From positions 55,217 through 119,216 of the forward strand of contig JABFFZ010000005.1 in the NCBI GenBank assembly GCA_013112725.1: a stretch of 64,000 bases of DNA, read 5' to 3'. Origin of the DNA: Chloroflexota bacterium (GTDB taxonomy: Bacteria; Chloroflexota; Anaerolineae; Promineifilales; Promineifilaceae). The position numbers and the translations under genes are program-made. The notes beneath the pieces are model-generated. The model had not been told where the DNA came from, did no database searches, and worked only from the letters and a program-made list of their open reading frames with translations. How positions within the stretch are numbered: position 1 is the first letter of the stretch; every line of letters starts with the position of its first letter. Of the stretch, positions 1 through 6,220 are shown in pieces.

Positions 1-77
1 GAGATGATGGCGAAGGTGCGCCGTTTTTGAATTTCGGCCGCTAATTGGCCGTCGGTGATTGTTGTTTGTTCGTTCAT
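1..77 (-). CDS. prfC: Peptide chain release factor 3, N-terminal fragment (cut by window edge)
   Basis: Reading leftwards from the ATG at 75-77, the 25 visible codons end in KRRTFAIIS, which matches the start of the GTPase domain of RF3 (the family continues with HPDAGKTT, the P-loop). RF3 is a cytosolic translational GTPase that recycles class-I release factors from the ribosome after termination. Only the first residues are inside the window, so the G domain motifs themselves are not seen. An intrinsic-terminator-like hairpin lies just upstream of the start (92-124). The identification rests on a short but distinctive motif; another translational GTPase is possible but less likely. Confidence 0.72.
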   Translation of the reverse strand, partial: MNEQTTITDGQLAAEIQKRRTFAII

Positions 78-91
78 AGCTTTTCAGGCGT

Positions 92-124
92 AAAAAGCGG
101 CCACAATGTGGGCATTGTGACCGC
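92..124 (-). terminator. Intrinsic terminator-like hairpin in the prfC leader
   Basis: A 12-bp stem (97-108 with 113-124, one mismatch, loop of 4) is followed on the minus strand by five T residues (96-92). It lies 15 bases upstream of the prfC start and no minus-strand gene lies upstream of it for over 1.2 kb. It therefore looks more like a leader attenuator than the end of another gene. Confidence 0.5.
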
Positions 125-141
125 CTGGTTGAATGTTGTTG

Positions 142-192
142 GTTTGTAGTAACCACCGTAGCGATCCAACGACTAAAGTCGTTACTACAAAC
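142..192. repeat. Intergenic inverted repeat with inner hairpin
   Basis: Outer arms GTTTGTAGTAAC (142-153) and GTTACTACAAAC (181-192) enclose an inner perfect hairpin ACGACT/AGTCGT around 169-182. The same architecture, with different sequence, recurs at 34831-34885 and 38227-38283. Confidence 0.7.
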
Positions 193-293
193 GAGCCTAT
201 AGCATAACACCAAATAACCTGATTGCACATCTATGAGAGATGATTGACAATTTGTCGGGCGATTTGGCAAATCGCGTGACAGGAGTATGGAAA

Positions 294-758
294 ATGGCAG
301 CGATGACAGATGCACAAATTTTAGAGTTGATTAAAGGGTTGTACGCCCAACACATTCCTTTTCATCAGTTGATTGGTATGGAGGTATTGGCGCTGACGGC
401 CGAGAGCGTGGAACTGCGGGTGCGGATGAAAGAGGATCTGGTGGGCAATCCGTTTTACCAGATTTTGCATGGTGGGGTGACAGCTTCGCTGCTGGATGCA
501 GCCGGGGGGATGGTGGCTATGGCTAACCTGGTGGTGGAACTGCTCGACCTGTCACCGGAGGAGATGCAGCGGCGGCTGCAAAAGCTGGGCACGATTGATA
601 TTCGCATTGATTATCTGCGACCGGGACGGGGCAACGCTTTCACCGCCACGGCGCGGGTGATCCGCAAAGGCAACAAGGTGGCGGTGACGCGCATGGAATT
701 GCACAATGAGGAGGGGGTGGAGATTGCGTTGGGCACGGCCACGTATCTGGTGGGGTGA
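294..758 (+). CDS. Hotdog-fold acyl-CoA thioesterase (PaaI/YigI-like)
   Basis: A 154-residue hotdog-fold protein of the kind that hydrolyses acyl-CoA thioesters in the cytosol. The signature HGGVTASLLDAAGG lies around residues 60-73. The segment GTIDIRIDYLRPGRG and the roughly 30-residue insertion before it resemble the YigI subgroup of medium/long-chain acyl-CoA thioesterases. I chose the ATG at 294 because AGGAG (281-285) is well spaced from it; the open frame extends upstream to 240 without a good ribosome site. The next gene follows after an iterated inverted repeat. Substrate is not deducible from sequence alone. Confidence 0.78.
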   Translation: MAAMTDAQILELIKGLYAQHIPFHQLIGMEVLALTAESVELRVRMKEDLVGNPFYQILHGGVTASLLDAAGGMVAMANLVVELLDLSPEEMQRRLQKLGTIDIRIDYLRPGRGNAFTATARVIRKGNKVAVTRMELHNEEGVEIALGTATYLVG

Positions 759-837
759 TGCGTGACGAGTGATGCGTGACGAGTGATGCGTGACAACAGT
801 TTCACGCATCACTCGTCACGCATCACGAATGACGAAT
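755..837. repeat. Iterated GTGATGCGTGACGA inverted repeat (family I)
   Basis: Three tandem copies of a TGATGCGTGACGAG unit are followed by their inverted counterpart (TCACGCATCACTCG), making a long imperfect hairpin between two plus-strand genes. Related units occur near 10798, 15335, 21930, 31498, 44770 and 51663. The repeat is open in one frame, which artificially lengthens the N-terminus of the following gene. Confidence 0.75.
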
Positions 838-1272
838 ATGTTAGAGACGATTATCGAAAAGTTTGCAGCGAGTGAATGTAGTTGGCTGGGGACGGTACGG
901 CCGTCCGGCAAACCACACACCGCACCCATCTGGCATGTCTGGTATGGGGGTCGGGTGTATGTGGTGGCGCAGATGACGGCCGTGAAAACGCGCAACATCC
1001 AGGCCAACCCCTTCGTCACCATCACCTATCCTGACCCGACGGATGTGATCATCATTGAGGGAGAAGCGCGATTGGTGGCGGGCATGACGGCCGTGTTGCA
1101 ACCCCATTTTCAGCAGAAGTATCATTGGGATATTGCCAGTGATGGGGAATATACGGCCGTGATCGAAATCACCCCCACCAAACTCATGGCCTGGAATGCG
1201 GACGCCGCGCAGCGGCAAACGTGGACGGGAGAGGAACTTTCCCAAACAGATAAAAACAGGACGCCCGGTTAA
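838..1272 (+). CDS. Pyridoxamine 5'-phosphate oxidase-like (split-barrel flavin-binding) protein
   Basis: A 144-residue protein with the split-barrel fold pattern of PNPOx-like/F420-binding proteins: WLGTVRPSGKPHTAPIWHVWYGGRVYV near the N-terminus, then KTRNIQANPFVTITYPDP and a C-terminal strand ending KLMAWNA. Such proteins bind FMN or F420 and reduce small molecules; many are uncharacterised. The start at ATG 838 is preferred because the upstream 48 bases are intergenic repeat. Cofactor and substrate cannot be told from the sequence. Confidence 0.72.
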   Translation: MLETIIEKFAASECSWLGTVRPSGKPHTAPIWHVWYGGRVYVVAQMTAVKTRNIQANPFVTITYPDPTDVIIIEGEARLVAGMTAVLQPHFQQKYHWDIASDGEYTAVIEITPTKLMAWNADAAQRQTWTGEELSQTDKNRTPG

Positions 1273-1327
1273 CTATTTCAGTAACGCCATCTGTGCCCTA
1301 TTTACCAGGGGGCAAACCAAGAAGCCA

Positions 1328-2287
1328 TCAGTGTGCAGGTTGAAGGGGAGCAGCAGGATGGGAAGCAAAAAATTCCCAAATCAGAGATGAAGCGGAAATG
1401 GAAGTGACTGGCTGGTCTGCCCCAGGCCATCCTGGCCGGCCCCCTGGCCAGGCATGTCCGCCGCCGTTGATTGTGTATAGCTCAACGGCCGTTGCTGCTG
1501 CACAGCCTGTCCATACTTCATGTTTGAACTGGTCTGTGGTTTTGGTTTGCGCTGCCGGGTTACACCCGTTAGCCGAGACCCAAAAATCAACCGAATCTTG
1601 GACCGAAACGAAATCTACATCTACCAGCGATTCAGGCCCTTTGCCACCCTCATACGGAACGTGCTGGTCGTTTGTGCCATGAAACGCCACGATGGAGACG
1701 GGTTGAGACGGGTGGCAGTCCGGAAAGTTAAGTGTACCGGCCACGGGGGCGGCCGCCGCAAATAGATCGGCCGCTTCGCAGGCCAGCCGGTAAGATAACA
1801 TCGCCCCATTGGACATGCCGGTGGCATAGATGCGCTCTCTATCAATGTTGGCCTGCGCTTGCAGATCGGCAACGATGCTGCGCACGAAACCAACGTCATC
1901 TACATTTTCCGCCTGGGCATAGGCACAGCAATTACCGGCATTCCAGGTCAGCAATTTATCATCAGCCAGGCGGCCCGTCCCCTTGGGGTAAACCACCACA
2001 AACCCGTTCTGATCAGCCACATCATTGAACCCACTCATCAGAATGGCGCTTTGAGCATTGCCTGTGCCGCCATGAAACACAAAGACCACAGCCACAGGCT
2101 GATTCCAATTCACGGAAGCAGGCACGTACAAAATATAACTGCGTTCACGGCCGTCGTGAGACAGGGTATGGCTGTGCTGCCCCGCCGGTAAAACGGCCGA
2201 TGCGGTTGGGGTGAGGCCGGGGCTGCTGGCGCGGGCGCAGGCCAGCGCAGCCATGAATAAAATGGCTAAGAACCACAACAATTTCAT
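1328..2287 (-). CDS. Secreted PHB depolymerase/feruloyl-esterase-type lipoprotein
   Basis: An alpha/beta-hydrolase of the esterase_phb (LpqC-like) family, 319 residues from ATG 2287. The N-terminus is a lipoprotein signal with lipobox AALAC (Cys17), so it probably sits on the outer face of the membrane. Family motifs: oxyanion region FHGGTGNAQ, nucleophile GMSNGA, an Asp region HGTNDQHVPY and the His region GGHAWPGG. Known members cleave polyhydroxybutyrate oligomers or feruloyl esters; the substrate here is open. The longest open frame starts 36 bases earlier, but that extension precedes the signal peptide. It stands alone on the minus strand, upstream of and co-directional with nothing obvious except galK further right. 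Confidence 0.78.
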   Translation of the reverse strand: MKLLWFLAILFMAALACARASSPGLTPTASAVLPAGQHSHTLSHDGRERSYILYVPASVNWNQPVAVVFVFHGGTGNAQSAILMSGFNDVADQNGFVVVYPKGTGRLADDKLLTWNAGNCCAYAQAENVDDVGFVRSIVADLQAQANIDRERIYATGMSNGAMLSYRLACEAADLFAAAAPVAGTLNFPDCHPSQPVSIVAFHGTNDQHVPYEGGKGPESLVDVDFVSVQDSVDFWVSANGCNPAAQTKTTDQFKHEVWTGCAAATAVELYTINGGGHAWPGGRPGWPGADQPVTSISASSLIWEFFASHPAAPLQPAH

Positions 2288-2347
2288 TCGCTGCAACTGT
2301 CCTGACACTTGCGTAGCTTCCACCGATTACCGTGCACTGATTACCAC

Positions 2348-3508
2348 TTAAGAATTACGAATTACCGACGCCCCCGCCGCCGGTTGGCAAACGTAAATGG
2401 CGGGTGTGAGGCCGGTGGCCTGCTCGTAAGCAGTGGCGATGAATTGGGTAAAGGTGCTGCTTGTCTCCGCTGCCACCAGCGCCACGGCACAACCGCCAAA
2501 CCCTGCTCCCGTCATACGCGCTCCGAAGCAGCCGGGCTGCGCCTGCGCCAGTTCCACCATCACGTTCAACTCGTAGCTGGAAACTTCAAAATCGTCACGC
2601 AGGCTGAGGTGGCTTTGGTTCATCAGCGTACCCAGCATTTCGGCGTCGCCGTTCAACATAGCGGTGACGGCGTTGAGGACGCGGATGTTTTCCGTGACCA
2701 CATGGCGGGCGCGTTGGCGGATGAGCGGCGCTAACTGATCTTCGCTGGACAGAAAGTCGGTGATGGAGACATCGCGCAAATAGGGGACGCCAAAAAAACG
2801 GGATGCCTCATCACACTGGGCGCGGCGTTCGTTGTAGGCGGAATCTACCAGGCCGCGCCGGGTGTTGGTGTCCAGAACGACAACGGCCGTGCCCATCGGC
2901 AGCGGCACCGCTTTTGTTTCGAGGGTACGGCAGTCAATCAGCAGGGCATGACCTGCCTGCCCGGCAGCCGAGATCATCTGATCCATAATGCCGCAGTTGA
3001 CGCCCACCCACTGGTTTTCCGCTTTCTGGCACAACAGGGCCATCGCCACCGGGTCCCAAAGCTGGTTGGTCACGGCCGTGAATGTCCGCGCCGTTGCCAG
3101 TTCCAAAGCGGCCGAGGAGGACAACCCGGCACCTTTGGGAATGTCCCCGGCCATCACCCCTTCCCAACCGGCCAGTGTGTAACCGTCTTCTTGTAAAGCC
3201 CAGGCTACCCCTTTCAGGTATTCCAGCCAGTGGTTGGCCCTACGGGTGGTTTCTTTGAAAAGCGAATCAAGGTGGAAGACGGCCGTTTCGTCAAAATCGA
3301 GCGAATGGATATGCACCTCGCGGTCGGGGCGGGGGCGCAGGGCAATCCAGATGGCCCGGTCAATGGCCAGCGGCAGCACAAAACCATCATTGTAATCGGT
3401 ATGTTCGCCGATGAGGTTCACCCGCCCCGGCGCACGGACGACAAAAGCAGCGTTTTCACCAAAACGGTTCTGAAAGTCTTGATTTACTTTAAGCATTAAC
3501 GCTTTCAT
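2348..3508 (-). CDS. galK: Galactokinase
   Basis: A 386-residue GHMP kinase that phosphorylates galactose to galactose 1-phosphate in the Leloir pathway. All three family motifs are present: GRVNLIGEHTDYNDG near residues 29-43 (sugar recognition), KGAGLSSSAALELA (ATP loop) and GARMTGAGFGGCAVAL (C-terminal motif). Length is typical for the family. No galT or galE is adjacent, so the rest of the pathway must be elsewhere; a GH4 glycosidase lies in the same window at 40 kb. Confidence 0.93.
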   Translation of the reverse strand: MKALMLKVNQDFQNRFGENAAFVVRAPGRVNLIGEHTDYNDGFVLPLAIDRAIWIALRPRPDREVHIHSLDFDETAVFHLDSLFKETTRRANHWLEYLKGVAWALQEDGYTLAGWEGVMAGDIPKGAGLSSSAALELATARTFTAVTNQLWDPVAMALLCQKAENQWVGVNCGIMDQMISAAGQAGHALLIDCRTLETKAVPLPMGTAVVVLDTNTRRGLVDSAYNERRAQCDEASRFFGVPYLRDVSITDFLSSEDQLAPLIRQRARHVVTENIRVLNAVTAMLNGDAEMLGTLMNQSHLSLRDDFEVSSYELNVMVELAQAQPGCFGARMTGAGFGGCAVALVAAETSSTFTQFIATAYEQATGLTPAIYVCQPAAGASVIRNS

Positions 3509-3572
3509 AATGCGGCTTTTTGGATAATTCCTAACGCGATTTGTGAAAACCTTACCGAATACGCAATTGACT

Positions 3573-4817
3573 TTATTGTGATTCGCACTCTACCGGCAGA
3601 TTTTGCGGATTGTTGACTTGTACATTATTCTGGTCAGTCCATCTGGCAGGCAATCCTTCATAGCCGGTGTCTACTACTACAGCAGGCGTTTCCGAGACGC
3701 GAAGTAGTTGAATATAAGGGCTTCTGGGATTAGTGGCAAAAACCAGTATTTTCCCATCTGGACTCCATCGCGGATTCCAGCCATTTGAAACGGTTTGACT
3801 TTCACCAGTGGTAAGGTTCAGGACCAGTAGTTGATTGGGCACAGCAGGCGGTTCTACCTGCATGTTAAAGGTCTCAATTGCTACCCACTCATTATTAGGA
3901 GACCATTGGAAAGGTTGGGGAGGAATATCGCCGACAGTCAACGCACCTTGATAAACAAACTCCATCCACAAGTCCCCAGTAGACATTTCCGAAACGCCAA
4001 TTTGGGAACCGTTATGAGCGATATATTGATTATCTGGCGAGATAGCGCCAAAATAAAATTGTTGGTCAAAAGGTGAAGTTTGGGCGAGGTCTTCGTCAAT
4101 AAGTAAGAGTTCGGTTGCGGTTGAAATAATAGCAAACTTTCCATCTGTACTCAGTAGGGGTACGCCAATGATTGAATCATCTACCAACAGTTGGTACTCA
4201 GAGCCGTCCAGTTTTAATAGAGAGATTGGCCCCGGAGATTGAAACTGATTTTGGATCTCCCCAGAAGATAGCTTTATTAGCAGCCATTCCCCTAAAAAAC
4301 CATATATTAGCTGCTCATCTACATCGGGAGTTTCCATCAACGGCCACGTTTGACCGGTAGTCTTGTTTCTAACCCAAACATCAGATTGCTGTATAAAGTA
4401 GATGTTGTCATTGAGATGGGGCAGAAATTCGTCACCCATAAACGTTGCTGATTGATTGACGGGATTTCCTGATTCATCCACCACAAAAAATTCTCCCTGG
4501 CGATTGCAGATGATCAATCCGGTCAGAGCATCCAATTCTTCTGGCAGTATTTGAGCGGTGGGCTGTGTTGATGGAGTTTCAGAGGGAACAGCCATGGGAG
4601 TGTTGGTAAAAACTATTGTCGGGGTGCTGGTTGGCAATGCAGGGGGATTGGTGGCTGTTTGGGTAACAACAGGTGCAGTAATAGTTGGTAGCTCCTCACT
4701 CATTGCAGTATTTGTGGGAGCCGCAGATTCGGACGACATGGCTTCCGAATAATTACAACCTATAATTAGCAGAAGGATAGGTGCAAGAAAAACAATCTTT
4801 TGGAATTGATAACACAT
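3573..4817 (-). CDS. PD40/TolB-like beta-propeller lipoprotein
   Basis: A 414-residue secreted lipoprotein: signal segment with lipobox LLIIGC, then a low-complexity Thr/Pro/Ser linker (about residues 25-95), then repeated WSPNNEW, WSPDGKILVFATNPRSP and similar blades typical of PD40 (WD40-like) propellers. Probably an extracytoplasmic scaffold or binding protein; no catalytic motif seen. Its base composition is clearly more AT-rich than neighbouring genes and it holds no copy of the ACGGCCGT octamer, which suggests recent acquisition. The IS3 element starts 30 bases upstream of its start codon and may have removed or replaced its native promoter. Confidence 0.7.
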   Translation of the reverse strand: MCYQFQKIVFLAPILLLIIGCNYSEAMSSESAAPTNTAMSEELPTITAPVVTQTATNPPALPTSTPTIVFTNTPMAVPSETPSTQPTAQILPEELDALTGLIICNRQGEFFVVDESGNPVNQSATFMGDEFLPHLNDNIYFIQQSDVWVRNKTTGQTWPLMETPDVDEQLIYGFLGEWLLIKLSSGEIQNQFQSPGPISLLKLDGSEYQLLVDDSIIGVPLLSTDGKFAIISTATELLLIDEDLAQTSPFDQQFYFGAISPDNQYIAHNGSQIGVSEMSTGDLWMEFVYQGALTVGDIPPQPFQWSPNNEWVAIETFNMQVEPPAVPNQLLVLNLTTGESQTVSNGWNPRWSPDGKILVFATNPRSPYIQLLRVSETPAVVVDTGYEGLPARWTDQNNVQVNNPQNLPVECESQ

Positions 4818-4911
4818 AGTATTAGTTTCAGGGAAGCGGTTCTAAGGTGGCCTAACTTGTCAAGACAGATTTTGGAGCAACGTTAAGGTAGGTTTACTCC
4901 TTTTGAAATCT

Positions 4912-5793
4912 TTAACAATCCAATAAAGTGGCATTCCGGTCGGCCGGCGGTGTGGCCGTCTGGTAGACCTGTGCCGGGGTACGGGAATCGAGCGACTGGT
5001 GCAGCCGCTTCTGATTATAGAAGGTCAGGTAGGCGGCCAGCCCTTGCCGGGCCTGGCGGGGTGTCTCGTAATCGTGCAGGTACACCTGCTCGTATTTCAC
5101 ACTGCGCCACAACCGTTCGGTAAAGATGTTGTCCATCGCCCGGCCACGGCCGTCCATGCTAATGCGCACCTGGGCATCGAGCAGGCGACGGGTATACTGC
5201 GGGCTGGTAAAGTGGCTGCCCTGGTCGCTGTTGCAGATGGCCGGTGTGGCCTGGGCTAGTGCCTGGTCAACAGCAGCCAAGGCAAAAGGCATTTCCAGGG
5301 TGTCGTCTAGTTGCCAACTGACCACATAGCGGGCGTACCAATCCAGGACAGCCACCAGATAGAGCCAGCCACCGCGCAGCCGGATGTAGGTGATGTCTAT
5401 GCCCCAGACGTGATTGGGGTAGCTGGCGGTGATGTTCTTTAACAAGTAGGGATACACCTTGTCTTCCAGCCGCCGCTGGCTCAGGTTGGGCTGGGGGTAA
5501 ATGGCCTGCAAACCCATCTCCCGCATAGAGCGACATACCGTTTCCCGACAGGTGTCATACCCCTCCTGGCGCAGTTGCGCCGCTATCTTGCGCGAACCGT
5601 AGAAGGGGGTGGCCGTGTAAATCTCGTCAATCCGATGTTTCAAGGCCACCTCAGCGGCCGATGGCGGGCGGGGTTGATAATACAGACCGCTGCGATGCAG
5701 ACCCAACAGCCGGGCCTGCCTGCTCAGGGGAAACTCCTCCCCCTCCCACTCTACCAAACCCCGTCGCTCGCTCACGCTCAGCCCTGTGACCAC
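4912..5793 (-). CDS. IS3-family transposase OrfB (DDE integrase domain)
   Basis: A 293-residue rve-type transposase. The HTH_21 region (YTATPFYGSRKIAAQLRQEG) precedes the catalytic core: first Asp in VWGIDITYIR, second in ICNSDQGSHF, and the Glu in DNIFTERLWRSVKYE, followed by the usual YNQKRLHQSLDSRTPAQVY end. It overlaps orfA by about 140 bases and begins at a GTG; the frame is open further upstream, so it is probably made as a fusion by frameshifting. Its frame is +1 relative to orfA around a run of six A (minus strand near 5795-5800), whereas the usual IS3 mechanism is -1. Confidence 0.88.
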   Translation of the reverse strand: MVTGLSVSERRGLVEWEGEEFPLSRQARLLGLHRSGLYYQPRPPSAAEVALKHRIDEIYTATPFYGSRKIAAQLRQEGYDTCRETVCRSMREMGLQAIYPQPNLSQRRLEDKVYPYLLKNITASYPNHVWGIDITYIRLRGGWLYLVAVLDWYARYVVSWQLDDTLEMPFALAAVDQALAQATPAICNSDQGSHFTSPQYTRRLLDAQVRISMDGRGRAMDNIFTERLWRSVKYEQVYLHDYETPRQARQGLAAYLTFYNQKRLHQSLDSRTPAQVYQTATPPADRNATLLDC

Positions 5794-6064
5794 TTTTTTG
5801 TAACCAGCTCAATTCCGCGCTCAGGCGGCCGATTTGCCCATAGAGGTTTTCGATGAGTTCGTCACGCTGTTTGACCTCCGCCTGGCTGACTTGTTGCTCC
5901 CGGCTAAACAAGGTCGGCAAATCGTCTACGGCCCGCTGCCGCCATTGGCGCAACTGATTGACATGGATACCATAGTGGGCAGCCGCTTCCTGAAGCGTCT
6001 TTTCTTCTTTTAACAGTTCAAGCACAATTTTGGCTTTGACGGTAGGTGGATATTGTTTTCTCAT
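5651..6064 (-). CDS. IS3-family transposase OrfA (HTH DNA-binding)
   Basis: Residues 1-60 form the HTH_Tnp_1 domain (PPTVKAKIVLELLKEEKTLQEAAAHYGIHVNQLRQWR) that binds the IS ends. Residues 65-90 have a leucine-zipper-like heptad pattern ending ELSWLQK, where IS3 elements shift into orfB. The true OrfA probably matters only to about residue 92; the remaining 45 residues are read out of frame inside orfB. Confidence 0.85.
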   Translation of the reverse strand: MRKQYPPTVKAKIVLELLKEEKTLQEAAAHYGIHVNQLRQWRQRAVDDLPTLFSREQQVSQAEVKQRDELIENLYGQIGRLSAELSWLQKSGHRAERERATGFGRVGGGGVSPEQAGPAVGSASQRSVLSTPPAIGR

Positions 6065-6110
6065 GTTTTCCAGTCTACCTTAAAGTCGCTCTTTTTTCTG
6101 TCCTAATTTT

Positions 6111-6212
6111 CTAGGCCATTATACCAATCTGCAACTTCAAAAACCCGGCTATTATCAAAATACTGCCAATAAGAAGCCTGGTTATAAAAATGATGATATC
6201 GAGCAACGACAT
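6111..6212 (-). pseudogene. DoxX/MauE-like membrane protein gene truncated by the IS
   Basis: From ATG 6212 the minus strand encodes MSLLDIIIFITRLLIGSILI followed by IAGFLKLQ, which is the first transmembrane helix plus the GxxKL-type turn of DoxX/MauE-family proteins, then runs into the IS inverted repeat and stops at 6111-6113. The start lies 8 bases after the stop of the molybdopterin-subunit gene, so the two were probably coupled. No continuation of the family is recognisable on the far side of the IS (4818-4847), so the rest appears lost. The family call is from a 30-residue pattern only. Confidence 0.5.
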
Positions 6213-6220
6213 GTTAGTTT

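Larger units (their letters stand above)
4848..6118 (-). mobile_element. IS3-family insertion sequence (IS150-like), about 1271 bp
   Basis: The two ends share an imperfect terminal inverted repeat: TGGCCTA starts at 4848 and its complement TAGGCCA ends at 6118, and a GACAG block follows inside on both ends. Between them lie orfA and orfB on the minus strand. The bases directly flanking the ends (left AGG, right TTA) do not form the 3-4 bp direct repeat usually made by IS3 elements. It interrupts a DoxX/MauE-like reading frame on its right side. Confidence 0.85.

Noticed and set aside
790..837. N-terminal extension (TTVSRITRHASRMTN) of the PNPOx-like protein, and similar extensions at 31543 and 61543
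   Set aside because: They are translations of the iterated intergenic repeats, which happen to be open; internal ATGs with family-typical starts are better.
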